Assembly: GCA_900239685.1 (NCBI GenBank) | Contig: OENT01000188.1 | Location: forward strand, 1 to 64,000 | Source: Rotaria macrura | Lineage: Eukaryota; Rotifera; Eurotatoria; Philodinida; Philodinidae | Length of the DNA stretch: 64,000 nt | Direction of reading: 5' to 3' | In this document: piece by piece, positions 37,000 through 50,467 of the stretch | Numbering within the stretch: the stretch's first letter is position 1 | How the letters are laid out: every line of letters starts with the position of its first letter | Notes under the pieces: generated by a model | The model's database searches: none | Told to the model about the DNA's origin: nothing | Seen by the model: the letters and a program-made list of their open reading frames with translations, nothing else | Made by a program: the position numbers and the translations under genes

Positions 37000-38829
37000 T
37001 GGTTATTCAGTTTCACTATGTCGACAGTTATAACAGAAGATTGAAAAACAAAAACAAGCATTTGACTTGAAACTATGTCAAAGTTTGAGATAATTCACCA
37101 TTCCATCGCACGCAATATCTCTTTATTGATTAGTACTGATTATTTAATCATGTTCAATTATGCGAAAATATCCATTAATTAGTTTTTGCTCTGAACAACT
37201 GAAAAAAGAGATCATAACTTTGACACGAATTATTTAAATCGAAAGATTTCGAACACAATCGATTAATAAGTAGAATTCTGAAATACGCTTATATTGAACA
37301 GTTAAGTAATTAATGCAGTAATTAGCAAAAGTCAGTGTATCGTTGACGAACTCATATTTCGGAATATCTTTTGTAATTTTGTGATGTTAAAGAATTTATT
37401 CATGATTAAGTCAGTTTCCATTCATATTTCAAGCTATGAGAAGAATGAATTTTTTGCTAGATCACTTAAAACTTATTTTCAACATTGAAGATAATTTAGA
37501 TTCTAGTACAACATAATTGACATAATCAGTATTGAAACATTAAATGAGAAATGAACAGTCTTTTGTAACTTATCTAACTTATACAGGTTATTTTTAAATA
37601 TGACTTGATCGATTTTCTGAATCGAACTTTCTACCAATGACTTTGAAAACTATTTTTGATTTACAAAAAAACATCTACGATCATTTTGGTTTGTATTATT
37701 AAACAAACCGATTCATAAGATTTTTTTCTCCCCTTGAGAAATCAAACAACACGAACTAGATTGTCTATCCTTTTCACAGAATTCATGAAGTTTTGTATTT
37801 GAATATGAGTATGAATGTGTGAATGAATGAATGAATGAATATAATATTGTTACTTGATAATCATATTCGCAGATACAATGTGTCAAATTCTGCTAGATTA
37901 TCATGGAATTCGACGAGATCATTGTATATGAATAAAATGTCAGCTTAACATTGAATCTAGGTCAATAATATGTAACTTAATGTAAACTTTTCATCGACAA
38001 TTTTCAGACAAGACTCGTGCAATATATCAAACTCTATCAATCATCGACTACAGTTCGTGTTTGTCTGGTTTTATATTTGATCACGATTGGCATGAATCAT
38101 AGAATCTGTCATGTCAATCTCAACTATAATACTTAGACGATATACGTTTATCTGATGACTACACTACCAACGAATGAAGAGACACTATCGAAAGAAATCT
38201 CTATTTTTCAATCAAACCATTTTGATCATCAATCATCTATTCTAATGCAAACAACATTCATCTTCTATCTCGAAATCACATGTCTCAAATTGCATGAATA
38301 TTGACGAAGACGAAAACATGATTTAGGAATATTCATTCGTCCATAAAAAAAAAATTAAACAAATATTCTCAATTGATGCTAAAATCATTCGTTAGATAGT
38401 TTGTATTAGGTAAATATTGATTTACTTTCTGAACAATAATTCAACTACTATTTAACATACTCGTAATAATCACTAAGATATTTATATGATTTCATTTATT
38501 TAATATGTTATTCTATCCAATTTATGAATTATCTTGAAAAAAAAATAAATAGATATAGAAAACTGCCACATTAACCGTTATATATATAATACACTGCAGA
38601 AAGAAATGGAAATAATTTGAGACTCATTCACGGACAAACTACTCACTCATATGAAACACAAAAAAAAAAGTTATCCTTAAAACGCATGAAACATACACAC
38701 ACAAAAACGAACGTAAAGTTGTTAAATAAATAATTCAAGTAAAAACAGAGGAAAACACACATTGTCCCCATGACATAAATAAACGAAAGACCAGGGATTG
38801 AAATTAGTCATAAGACAAGTATTTCTCTA
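37000..38829. other. Intergenic spacer between PARG and DNMBP 3' ends
   Basis: AT-rich, with no recognised exon. It holds a short (GAAT)n microsatellite at about 37821-37840 and several poly-A runs. The flanking genes are convergent. Confidence 0.45.
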
Positions 38830-41800
38830 TCAAATCGCTTGAACATAATTAGCCGGTACATAACCACGTTGTCTTGTATCATTGGTTTTTTCTGCATACC
38901 ACCAATCATCATTTCCAGCATCATCAAGACGACGTATAATTTTTAATCTGTCACCAGCACGTAACGGTAGAACACCTTCACTTGTACAATCAAAATCATA
39001 CATTGCCATATAAATCTAAATTACAAATTAAACAATTTTAACAAAAAAAAATACCATTTTCTCTTCGTTTCAATTTATACTCGTTCTTGTTCAGTTGACT
39101 GAGACATCGGTGAATCATCAAGATCAATTGAAGCGTAATGATGACCTTCATTGATTTGATTTAAATAAATTCGTTCATTTTCAAAGTCATTGGAAGAATT
39201 TATTAGTAGACCGGTTTGTGGTTCTGTATGAGCTCGAGTTAATACAGGCTTTGTATTTCCAGAAAACGATTGATCACAATTGAATGCTGGATTAGTTCGA
39301 GCTGATGAAAGAGATATTTTTGTTGGAATTTGTACATCATGACGAAGTGGTGTTGGTGGTGTATGTGAAACATGACCGAAACGATCGTCAGATGATACAG
39401 GAATTAGAATTGAACGAGGTAAAAATCCTCGAGTAACTGTAAAGAAAAATTAGACAAATACATTAGAATGAAATCGATACAATAGATAAACTAGTCTTAC
39501 TTCCATTATCAACAAACCAATTTACAACATTTGAATCAGCTGGGTTTATATCATTGGGATTAACAATAGCAACGAGGTCACCCTATAATAAAAAATGATG
39601 AGATACATACTATAAAATCTGTTTCAAAGTTTCGACAAATCTTATTTTTCTTTCTTTCATATCGCACTAGATGAAAAGCATATTTTCTTTCTTTCTGTTA
39701 TATTTTTGGATGCTAATAAGTTCTGCAATGTGACATCATAAAAACTGCTAGTATTTAATGATTATTAACTACTTACACTTCGAACAATCATTTCTGTTTT
39801 TCGATTATTTGTTGCATCTCCAAAATTTCTAATGACTGTATAAAGATCTTTTGCAGCATAACGAGTTCTTAAGAAACGTCTGTTTTCATCTGTTTGCATG
39901 TATATATCCTATTTAACAGACATATAGCCATGAGTTAAAAGATAAATACAAATGATAACATTGAACAAACCTTGTTACTATTATAAACAGGATTAATTGA
40001 AACTAATCGTGTTGATGATAAAGTTTTCAATTTATCCGAGAAATTTTTAGCTGTTATTGTTAATTGAAATAATTGTTCAGAAGCTGAACTATTTTTTTTT
40101 GTAAATCTTTCAACTATTTGTAACCAACTTAATTGTATTGGTATACCAGGTGATGTTGTCTATTCACAAGAACGAAAAAGAGATAAATCAATTTTCATAT
40201 GTTTTTCTCTTTGTTTCTCAGTCTAAACATTGTCATCGTCTTACTTGATTGAGAAGATATTGTGTATTTGCTTTCATATGTTGTATTAAACGAAGATGCC
40301 CGACAATAAATGCTTTCAAACATAGGGATAATACTTCACAGCTATGTTCATATAGCACAGGCAATTCTTCTAATAATTGACTATTCAATGCTTCATACGT
40401 CTTTTTAGCAAGATCAAGTACTTGTTTAGCCTAGATTAAAATTTCAAAAAACTGATCACGAACAGAAACAAAAACCGATATATTGTATCATACTTGTCTC
40501 GATTGTTGATCTTTAACTTTTTCGTATGCTGATTGTGCACTGTCATAATCTAATAATTTGTCGTGTCGTTTAGAAATTAAATTTGACGGTAAAACAAACA
40601 ATTTGATCAATGTATTTATTGGATTTGCCACACATGATTCCATATGATTACACTATGATACAAAGATTCGAAATTAAACGAGAGAACAAAAACATACAAT
40701 CAAATAATAGATATTTACAAATTCAGTAAATGCATTTTCAAGTAACGAACGTTTTGATCGAACGAATTGTTGAACGAAATCAGGCATTTTATCTGATAGT
40801 AATTCTTCAAAATCTTCAGCAACATTTACTTCTGTGATAAAAGTTTCCTAGAAAAAGATCAATATTCATTGTAATAATTATGCAAATTCATAACTGTTGT
40901 CTCTCTTCGTATGTTTATCCATTTTACTAAGTTATGAAACTCTACTGTCCAACAAGGAATGAACGTCAAAAATCATGAAAATCATTTTTATCATTGCCAA
41001 AATCTGTTCCTATGAAATACATCATATATTGTTTGATTGTTACATCTTAGACAATATAGTCGTTAATAATTCATTACCTATCTCTATGACTCACTATTGA
41101 TAATTCTAATGTTAGAAGAGAAAGTTTATCTATCAGTAAAATGTAAGTTCAATGACGATTTTTGAAATCTATAGATTTAGTCTAACACGGAGATTTGAAC
41201 AATTTTAACGCATAAAAACAAAAAATTCGACTGTAACTTAATGCATTTGTTTAGATTTATTCCTTAAGAAAAAAAAAATGATTTTGCTTTTCGAATAACA
41301 AAAGATGTCATAGATTTAAGCATTATGTTTAAAAAAAAAAGACAAATATGGTTATTAGTAAAGTAATTCACTGATTTTTACATAAGACAGAGAAATTCCG
41401 AAACAGGATACTGAGCTCCGTATTTTATTTGAACTTTTGAAAATGATGAGCATCAACATATTTTAATTAGTTTTAGAAGAAAATTAATACCAATGATTTT
41501 ATTCTTGAAACATTCAATACTTTGACTTCAGCAATAGTCATCAAACATCTGGAAATTCTTTTATAGTAAATTTTCCAACTTGCGGTTTTATTTGATTGTT
41601 TCTATCAATGCATGATTCTATGCTGAAAATTCCGTCACGTATTCGAGAAGTCGTATTCCTTTTTTTTTTTTTTATAAACATTCTTTTGCGAATGCATCGA
41701 ATCCGGCATGAAAATCAATCCGTCAACAGGATTCGTCTTGTTCTCAATGAATCGGTAGATTCAATTTGATATTTAATTTTTCTCCTAGCTATCAAGGTAA

Positions 41801-44800
41801 CTCGAACATACTCTAAATACATTATAGGAACGTGAAAAAGAAAAGTTCAACTGATTTTGAAACTCAACTATAGAAAAGAACAACAAACCTTGACGAAAAT
41901 AATCTAATGTAAAACTGTCCGATATTATCGTCTCTTCTATACCAATTTACAATCATGGTAAAAGCGTGTCTTATAACTTCCATTCATATAGAATTCATTG
42001 TTCTAATTTCAAGATACGAGCATATCACATAACCTTAAAATTCTATTTTCTATACTGAAGTATAATGTTTGAATGTAATTGTAAAAACTTTCTTCATAAA
42101 TGATTGAATCATTATTTTCTTGAGAATAATATTTGAATAAGAAAAAACGAATTACCTTTAATGCTTCCATACAAATATAAGCGTTTCGAACAAATAATCT
42201 TAAAAATTTATCAATAGCACGAAAACGTTGTTCTTCAAAATTGAATCGTTCATCGATCGTATGTGTTGATAAACCAAATGCACTTGATAGACGCATACTT
42301 ATTCGAGCAGATTTTTTTCTCATCGTATGCATATTTAATTTGTACAATTTATTTGTTAATGCTTCGTCTTTTTCACGTCGTTGATACTTTGAAACTAAAC
42401 GAGAAAAACTAGATAAAGTTTGTTGTTCTCGTTTGTTGAAATTCGTTGATGATAATTTCGGTAATGGTGGCATTGATGTACTACGTCGAAATCGAGTGAT
42501 ATGATATGGCTGCATATTATCTTCAGTTGCATTAGCATTTCTTGTACTTTGTATAATTATAAAGCGTGCGCATTTAGTCAAGGCCATTCTTCAGATGTTT
42601 GTGTCGGCAGATCAATATATGAATGTGAGCCGATAAAATTGAAGATATATGAACTGTTGATTGTATGTATGTAGGCGATTATGCAAAAATGTTTGTAGAT
42701 CTCTCTTTCTCTGTCTCTCTTTCTATGTCTCTTGTCTTTTAATGCTTTCATTCTTGTCAAAAGAGAAAAGAAAAATTCTTTCTCTTATTATTTTTTTTCT
42801 TTGTATCGTTTGTCCATGGCTCTTTTCCTCTTTGGGGCTGTTTACAAGGACATTTTACTGCTCAAAATAAATATGATATGAATGAATTGAATGTGCTTGA
42901 ACACACACACACACACACACACAAATATGTATGCGCATACCTATTTCTTTCCGTCGTTTATATTCATTGATAAAATCGACTGTAGATATTAAATTTGAAA
43001 TGGCTTCTTTTAGTTGAACATAATCGATATGATCACTGCTAGTACTCTGTTATGAAATGAGATATAGAAGGAAAAAGAAAACCGGAGGATTAATTGTTCT
43101 TTTCAAATTGAACAAAAAGAAAACAATACTTTGAATAGTTCATTCAATATAAGTGGATAACGAACAATACGTTGAATAGGACGTAATAGAAGAGCAGAAA
43201 CATCAAAAATATTTGGCTTTTGAAGACGTAGTTTACAAATGCCATCTTGAAGATATTTTTGAAGTTTTTCATCATTTCCATGCTAAAACATTTACACATA
43301 TTATTGTTATTTTTTCTTGCATACATTATTTGAGTGTAAATAAGAAAAAAATTCTTTTCAACAAAACATTACCTTCCGTAAATAAGTATGTACCCATTCA
43401 TGATTTCGACAATATTCTGCATAAATATTTTTCAATGAATCAATTAATCCATTAAACACTTGTCCGATACAACAATGTGCATCATCATTTTGTTGACTCT
43501 TTGTATATTCTGATTCAAGTTGATTCAGAAGACGATGTGATATATCATTTATCTCACGTATATTACCGAATAGAAGTTTTTTATTGATACAATCCGGCTA
43601 AATAAGTCGATTGGTTAAAATATGATTTCAAAGATAAGGAAGAAAAAAAATGAAATCTTACACATGAAATTGAATTAGAACCAAGAAATGTTTCAAGAAG
43701 TAAATCAAGATCACCAGTATAATCTCGTTCAGTTGATAATAATTCACTAATAGCATGTTGTCGATGACGTTGAATAATACTAAAGAAAAAGAAAGAAATT
43801 CTCTCTGAGAGAGTCTATTGAATGATGTAAAAAAGTTTTTTTTTCTTTCTTTCGAATGTTTTATATCTTGTTTGAACATTGAGAGATAGTAGTTTTTCTA
43901 GGTTCAAATTGAATATACATATATATATATATATATTATTGGAATTTGTACGATGTACTACGAGTATTTGAATAAACCATTATTCTTAATGGTAGCGAGA
44001 TAATAATATTTCATAAAATTCAATTCTTAGTCAGATAGACCTCGAGAGTAAAACCAGTCAAACTCAATATTGCACGTATCTTGTTTGATCTAATCATCGG
44101 ACACGACTTTTCTTCCTACGTGTTTTATTTCTACTTACTTGAAGTCAGTTTTATCAATTTGATCATCAATTAAGAGTTGATCTAAAAATGTACGAATAAT
44201 GTCAATAATTTATATTTATCATAATAAATTTTCCTTACTGTGTAAATTTTGTAATTCTATATCGAAAAAATCCGTTCGTATTGATGATGATTCAGTATCA
44301 AAACTATCACGTATTGATATTGTCTCATCATTAGTTGAATCTTTATCAAATGGATTGTTTATTGTACGATAGGATATCTATATCATGGACATAAATCAAA
44401 CGTATTATGTCGTCAATCTTACATAATGTCATTCAGTTACCTGTTGTTGTTGTTGTTCAGCTTTTATTTGTACTGGTGGCTTTGGGGCTGGTCGTGTTGG
44501 ACCTCGTAATGCTGGCATTGATGTAGCAAATGTTGGAATGAATAATGGTGGTGGTAATGGGGGTGGTGGCGGTGGTGGTGGCAGCTGTGGTCGTAAAGTA
44601 AGACGAGGCTTAACAGGTGGTGGTTCATCAAAGGATGATGTCGATGATGCTGATGATGGTGTATTAGAGACATGCGAAATATTTTTATTAGCTGATGTGA
44701 AAATAAAATGATTATTTGTTGAGAAATGATTGATTGGCAATGGTGTATATAATGATTGCACATCAAGAATACTGTTATTATTATTATTGTTATTTGAATT

Positions 44801-47800
44801 GATATAACTTGATTTTGTTATTGAATATGGATATTGTTGAGAGTAATTAATTTGTGATGAATTGTAAATAGAAGGAAGATGAGTAGTTTGTAGTGATGTT
44901 GGAGATGTAAAAGGTGCTAAGAAAAATAAAATAACGTAAGTCTTAACATCAATATTTATGTTTGTATTGATTGATTGCAATAGTAAAAAAAATGGTTACA
45001 TACATGACTGCCAAGTATGAGTATAGAACGGATATGTCGATAGATGATAGTAACGGCAGCAATAACAACAATCAGCAAAAGTGCTCATTTTTTAGGACTC
45101 GGAATTCTTTTTACTTCTTACATTCATTGTCGGTTACAAGTATATATATATATATATATACAAATACATATATATGCTTGTATGTACGTGTTTAGAACTG
45201 AACAACATAACTATTCATTTTGCTAGTAGGTAAATGAGAAAAAAAACGAGAGAAAGAGAGAGAGAGAAAAGGGGGAACCGTCCAGGAAGAAAGGAAGGCA
45301 GGCACGTTCGAGTAGATCTAATGCAATCATGGATAGGGTCAATACAGAGAGAAGAAAAAAAAAAGAATCCTCTGTACACATATAATGTACATATCAAACT
45401 CCTATCATTCTTGTTCTGTTCACTTCCTTTCTGTTGTGCTGCAATAGTCATGTTCACGATAATAGTTGCAATTATCGTACATGCATACTACAATCGAAGT
45501 TGAATATATCATATGTTCTATTGAAATAAGAAAATTTGGAATAGGATGACGCAAGATGAAGGCGTTTTTCTAAAAAGAAAATTTTCTAGTGTTTGTTGAT
45601 ACAATGATATTGCATAATAAATATATGGAGGCGAAATAATACAAAACATCTATAAGCTACTTGCATTTTTACTTTGAGCTAAAGACTTCCGTTACGTATA
45701 AGAAAAACAATATGAATTAACACTCACATTCATATTTTGTCGGAATAAAATATCGAAAACATCTGAAACAAGATGACGATAATCTTGTTCCATGACAACA
45801 AAAGTTTCTCGTAAAATTTTTTCTCAGACGACGAATATATGATAATGAAGAATATTGATTATGAATATCGTGCGTTGCTGTTGTTGTTGTTGTCGGTATG
45901 ATTGAATTCGTTTTTGTCTGGTCATAAGTTAATGAATGTAGACTTAATTGCGAAGAATTTATATCCAAATTCATAGTTTAATCTAAATTTTATTTCGATA
46001 CATCAATGTTTTGTCAAAATGACAAATTTTTGTTGTAAAAGATATTGGTATTGTAATAAAACATTAATTACAAGCTATGTTTGCTTCTTTTGTTCATATC
46101 GAGTGATGCGGTCGTTGTCAGAAGACGAGAAAGGTGAACGAACGAATACGACAGACAGAAAGAAAGAAAAAATGAGAGAAGAAAAAAAACAACTTCAACC
46201 AAAGACAATGTATACAATTCTACTAAGCTACTAGCTCATCCAACCATCACCATATATTCACACACATATACGTTTACGAAAGTGAATGACCGCTGTTAGA
46301 AAAGAAGAAAAAAAAAGGAGACGAAAGATTGAGAGACTAACTTATTAATAAAATGTGATAGTTTGATCTGTTTTTGTTTGCATGATTTCGAAGGTCAAAC
46401 TGAACGCAATTAATCGAATGGCACGTCTGATCGAAAGTGCACGATTTCATGTATTATTATTTTGGATGTAAAACAAAACGATTAAAAAAACTGTCTCCAA
46501 GAATAATTATCATCGATCTATTATATTAGTGTAGATACATATAGAATATGAGGGCGAATAGTAAATAGGCCTATATTTATTGTATAAAAAGAAAAACGTA
46601 TACCAGCTTAAAGTAATCGAATAATCAATACAAGAAAGAAGCGATGTCTACAGTATGAATCAAATAAAGAAAACCAAAGTTCTATGGGCAATAGTCTTAG
46701 ACATAAATAATGATGATAATAATAATAATAATAATAGCCGTAAGTGATCATTGAAAATGAAAATAGAAGTGAATTAGAAATCATCTGTCAACGATACTCA
46801 TGATAAACAAAGATTCGATCGACTAATATATCCGACTAAGATTAAATGAATATGATTGTTCAAACATCTATTGTAACGTTGATAAATAAGTTCTTTAGTT
46901 CGGTTCTTTCTAGTTTCGCCTCGTCTTCCCCTTGCATCACCGTCAAAACTAGATGTGAAACGAACGAGATTCTGAAGATAATACGTTAGCTATATTGGCG
47001 TAAGATTTCAACAGATAGACCAAAAGTCTTCGTGAGCTTTTCTTCTTACATAGGAAAGTATTTACTGTTTGAACGACGATATAGAATACAGTTAAATGTT
47101 TCAAAACATCGTCGAATACTCTTTTCATACATAAAAACAAGTAATATATATATATATATATATATATTGAATGAAGAACTACGAAAAATGGTGAATTACA
47201 CGATCAAAAAAATTTTGAAACTTCCCTCCTGCTTAATTGTGTATTTTTCATGCAGGAAAATAATACAATTAATCGACAGAAATCATTCGAATAATGAGAA
47301 TTCATATCTATATGTTATTCACATATGAAAAACTAATGAGAAAATTTTCGAACCTTGCTGAGTTGTATTATTGCTCTGCATTAATTTTTCAAATTCTTTC
47401 TCGGCGAGTTCTTGTATTGTATCTAGACCATGACTATGTATCTTTTGATATTGATCAGATTTGATAGTAGGCACAATTAAAAGATCGTTTCGTTCATCAT
47501 CACTTTGTCTATCATCGATTGGTTCAACATTTGTTCTTTTAACATATCCAATTGAATTAAATGCATTTTTAACGACTAACCATTCATGTTGATTAATATC
47601 ACCTTCAATAATAGCAAGAATTTCATCTTCAAAACAAACTAACTCATTTGGTCTACTGGGTTTGATATCACAAATGACTCGAACAAATTTCACCGGACTT
47701 TCATTAAATGATAATAGATCATTTTGACTAGATGCTATTTGAATTTCTATTAGATATATGAAAAATGTTCTATATTGACATAGACGATTTTCTAAATAGA

Positions 47801-49604
47801 CTATACCCTTTTGATTATTACTGTTCGATTTTGGTTTTACTAATGTAACAAATGTACTCGGAAAAATGCCAGTCGGTCTAAATGTTGTACCGGGTAAATT
47901 GAAATCAATTGAACCTCGAAGCCATCCATTCGATAAATGTTCATGGACAATAATACGATCACCTGACATCAAATAATATCGAGTTAATGTTCTTACTGAG
48001 TGAAAAAATATACATACCTTGATGGAATTGTAAATCTCCCTCATGAGATGAAAAATAATCTGTATGTGCAATGTACAACGATTGATCATTTTCAGTTTTC
48101 ACGGTAGGTAGACGTTCAACGAATTCACATGGTACAATTCCAATTCTATTGTTTAATTTACCACGAATCCAATTTTTATCAACTTCTTCTAATACCTGAA
48201 ATATTTTATCTCATGTAGTGATGTCAAAATCAAGATATTCATTAAAAATTTGATTTCACAATAGTACAAACAAACATTTTATCTCTAGTTGCTAAGAGCA
48301 AATTTGAAATAAATCTATTTATATGCGTCAAAATCTTAACTTAACCATGTAAACATATTTTAATAAATATCCATCAAATGTAATACAGTACGAAGCAAAG
48401 TTTTTTGCATTAATTTATTAATCCATTTACTGTTTATCATATATTCGATCGTCAGAAATATGAGACAACGTTGAATGGTGTTTCTTTATTTGTTAAGAGA
48501 ATGTCAAATAGAAAACATATGTTTTTGACAATTTTTTTTCTTCGAATAAACTTTTGTAATATCATTCAATGGAATTCGTACTTTTGTTGTGTTTCTCACC
48601 GATTGAACGATTACAATCAGTGAATTTCTAGGAATTCTTTTTCTTTTTTTGTGTTACTTAAAAAACTTTATGTCTTCTTTTCTTTGACATAGGAAGAACA
48701 TGATGATGAAGTATAGGGTTTCAAATTTTGATCTCTTTCCTCGACCTCGATACATATCTGTGTAGAGTTCAATGCCTTCGTCACACATACATATTGTTGT
48801 TATAGATCATAGTCGTCTCCTTAAAATCGTTGGACTATTTCGTTATTTGATTTTCGAAAGATTAAGTGAGAGCATTGTGACGTAATGTATATCCTAAGAT
48901 ACATAAAATAAATTAATCTCCCTTATGCTTATTACTAGCAGTTCATTCGTGTTTCACACATAAATCTCGTAAGAATTGAGTTAACAGCTTTTTATTTGTT
49001 TCTACTGTTTATGTATGAATAAAAAACAAGGAGGACAAGGTCGACCTCTAAAAAAGTCCCGAGTCATGTACTCATAGAAGCCCTTTTCTTTGATGTGATA
49101 ATGAAAGATGAGGCAGTACAACTTCATATGAGCGTTGAAGTTAAAATAAATAAAGCCATTTTCTACAATGAAATATTTCGAATCTTTAATTGTATTATAG
49201 ACGGTTTAAAAAAGAAACTAACAAATAGAAATAAAGACCATAGATATTGATCATTTTCTCTATGTTTCAAGCAAACAATCACAAACATAAGCAGGTATTA
49301 AACATGAAATCATGTCATTTACGAAAGTTCAGATTTCAGCGATGCATTAATTTTAATCTAACTATTGAATGAATGTTTCTTCTCGTTTGTTAGACAAGTA
49401 CTTTAAGATAAGCGAAAGAAACGTTACAGCAATTTTTATAGATTTTGATTTCTAAGCAACTGTTTTTCTGCCGAATAAAAATTTGATCTAACCAATATGA
49501 ACAATTTCTTGTCGTTCATTTACCTCAATGATATCATCTACTTGTAAATCAAGATCACCAGTAACACCTGTTTGATACGGAAATATCGCTTTGGCATAGC
49601 TCAT
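38830..49604 (-). CDS. DNMBP: Dynamin-binding protein (Tuba): SH3-DH-BAR-SH3 Cdc42 GEF
   Basis: Twenty exons: 49604-49524, 48195-48018, 47962-47807, 47734-47354, 44916-44441, 44377-44239, 44181-44139, 43779-43662, 43597-43373, 43282-43130, 43046-42941, 42394-42156, 40847-40719, 40652-40494, 40430-40245, 40159-39971, 39908-39777, 39582-39501, 39436-39081, 39015-38830; 3714 nt, 1237 aa (human 1577). Domains: SH3 at about 1-58 (AKAIFPYQTGVTGDLDLQ), 66-128 and 150-211; Pro-rich linker with PPPPPPPPLPPP; DH at about 487-680 (AISELLSTERDYTGDLDLLL, LLLRPIQRIVRYPLILNELF); BAR at about 700-990; SH3 at about 995-1062 and 1177-1237 (MAMYDFDCTSEGVLPLRAGD). Known role: activates Cdc42 and links dynamin and N-WASP to membrane and cell junctions. 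It has three N-terminal SH3 domains against four in human. Five introns are long: 48196-49523, 44917-47353, 40848-42155, 42395-42940, 43780-44138. The 72-nt intron 47735-47806 is in frame and stop-free, so it may be retained. An acceptor-like TTTTTGTAG lies 33 nt before the ATG. Confidence 0.9.
42901..42923. repeat. (AC)n microsatellite
   Basis: Perfect AC dinucleotide run in DNMBP intron 11, about 20 nt downstream (minus strand) of the donor at 42940. Confidence 0.9.
43914..43936. repeat. (TA)n microsatellite
   Basis: TA dinucleotide run in DNMBP intron 7. Confidence 0.85.
45141..45160. repeat. (TA)n microsatellite
   Basis: TA dinucleotide run in DNMBP intron 4, about 200 nt beyond exon 5 on the + strand. 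Confidence 0.85.
45728..45974 (-). CDS. DNMBP: Candidate alternative first exon of DNMBP
   Basis: Inside the 2.4-kb fourth intron an ATG at 45974 opens an 82-codon frame. It ends at a strong donor (GAAT|GTGAGT, 45727) in phase 1, exactly the phase needed by the next DNMBP exon (acceptor at 44917). An AAATTTAG acceptor-like site lies 8 nt upstream of the ATG, as at other trans-spliced starts in this window. The peptide begins MNLDINSSQLSLHSLTYDQT and has a Cys-rich patch (NFCCHGTRLSSSCFRCFRYF) that could be lipid-modified. If used, it gives a short isoform without the N-terminal SH3 domains, as short Tuba isoforms are known in vertebrates. Supported by phase and splice signals only. Confidence 0.45.
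46718..46736. repeat. (AAT)n microsatellite
   Basis: Short AAT trinucleotide run in DNMBP intron 4. Confidence 0.7.
47143..47168. repeat. (TA)n microsatellite
   Basis: TA dinucleotide run in DNMBP intron 4, near exon 4. Confidence 0.85.
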
Positions 49605-49840
49605 TAAGTTTTCTTTTTTTTTCTCTTTATTAACAATCTACAAAAAGAAAATCATTACATAAGAACACGGAAAACAAACAAGAATATTTATATTGCGAAT
49701 CATATAATAAATATAAATAAATTACTATCACTCTTTCTTTCTTTGTCTCCCTTTATGTATATATATATATATATATATACGTGTGTGTGTGTGTGTGTGT
49801 GTCTATATGAATCACAAAATATATAACTTTGTTTCTTATA
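49605..49840 (-). promoter_or_regulatory. Intercistronic spacer TRAPPC2 to DNMBP with 3' splice-like site
   Basis: 236 nt between the TRAPPC2 stop and the DNMBP ATG. TTTTTGTAG (minus; AG at 49638-49639) sits 33 nt before the ATG with no upstream DNMBP exon evident, matching a spliced-leader acceptor. Confidence 0.4.
49757..49803. repeat. (TA)n(GT)n compound microsatellite
   Basis: A TA run followed directly by a GT run, in the gap between the DNMBP start and the TRAPPC2 stop. It lies within the presumed intercistronic spacer. Confidence 0.9.
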
Positions 49841-50281
49841 CTATATATTCCATTTACGAGCTATGGTCTGAATTTTTCTATCAAATGCAGCTGATCGTAT
49901 TGGTTTATCGGGTACATAAAATGGATTAAGTAAAAGTTTCACGTAAGTTTCATAAACTTCTGTTAGAAAATTTTTTAAACCATCTTCACCCGACCGTGGT
50001 AAATGTTCATATAGAAAAAGAAAACGTAGACCTCCAGCTGTTACATATGCTGAAACGATCCATTCATTAAATTTATCGACTTGTTTTAAATATGTTGTTG
50101 TATTACGCCACATAGCTTCATCAACAAGATCAAGTGCAGCATGTGCTATGAATTGATTTAAATGCCGATTATCTCCTGATGATGCTTGTTGTTGTCCACT
50201 CGATCCACCTAGTTCAATTTCATAGACAACTTGATCAGCATGACCAACAATAACAAAATAGTAGCCTGATGAGGAGGTCAT
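49841..50281 (-). CDS. TRAPPC2: Trafficking protein particle complex subunit 2 (sedlin)
   Basis: A single uninterrupted exon, 146 aa (human 140). It starts MTSSSGYYFVIVGHADQVVY and contains the highly conserved RHLNQFIAHAALDLVDEAMW and LKQVDKFNEWIVSAYVTAG blocks, then NFLTEVYETYVKLLLNPFY and PIRSAAFDRKIQTIARK, along the longin-like sedlin fold. A short Gly/Ser/Gln loop (GGSSGQQQASSGD) replaces the vertebrate loop. Known role: TRAPP tethering complexes, ER-to-Golgi transport. The frame extends 12 codons further upstream, but the ATG at 50281 is preferred because ATTTCAG abuts it directly (AG at 50282-50283), a probable trans-splice acceptor, and because the family N-terminus starts there. The gene lies between COX7C and DNMBP on the same strand, 186 and 236 nt away. 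Confidence 0.96.
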   Translation of the reverse strand: MTSSSGYYFVIVGHADQVVYEIELGGSSGQQQASSGDNRHLNQFIAHAALDLVDEAMWRNTTTYLKQVDKFNEWIVSAYVTAGGLRFLFLYEHLPRSGEDGLKNFLTEVYETYVKLLLNPFYVPDKPIRSAAFDRKIQTIARKWNI

Positions 50282-50467
50282 CTGAAATTTATTCAAAGAA
50301 AGAAACAAAACATACACGATTCTATGTTATGGAAAAGGATATGACAAGAATATCATTTATTGTTCTAGCTAGGAAGAATGTTTTGTGTTTTATTTCATAG
50401 GAAGGGGGATATAGGAACAAAAAAAAACCAAGTGAAAGAATGGACGATGATTCTAAATGTTTATCTA

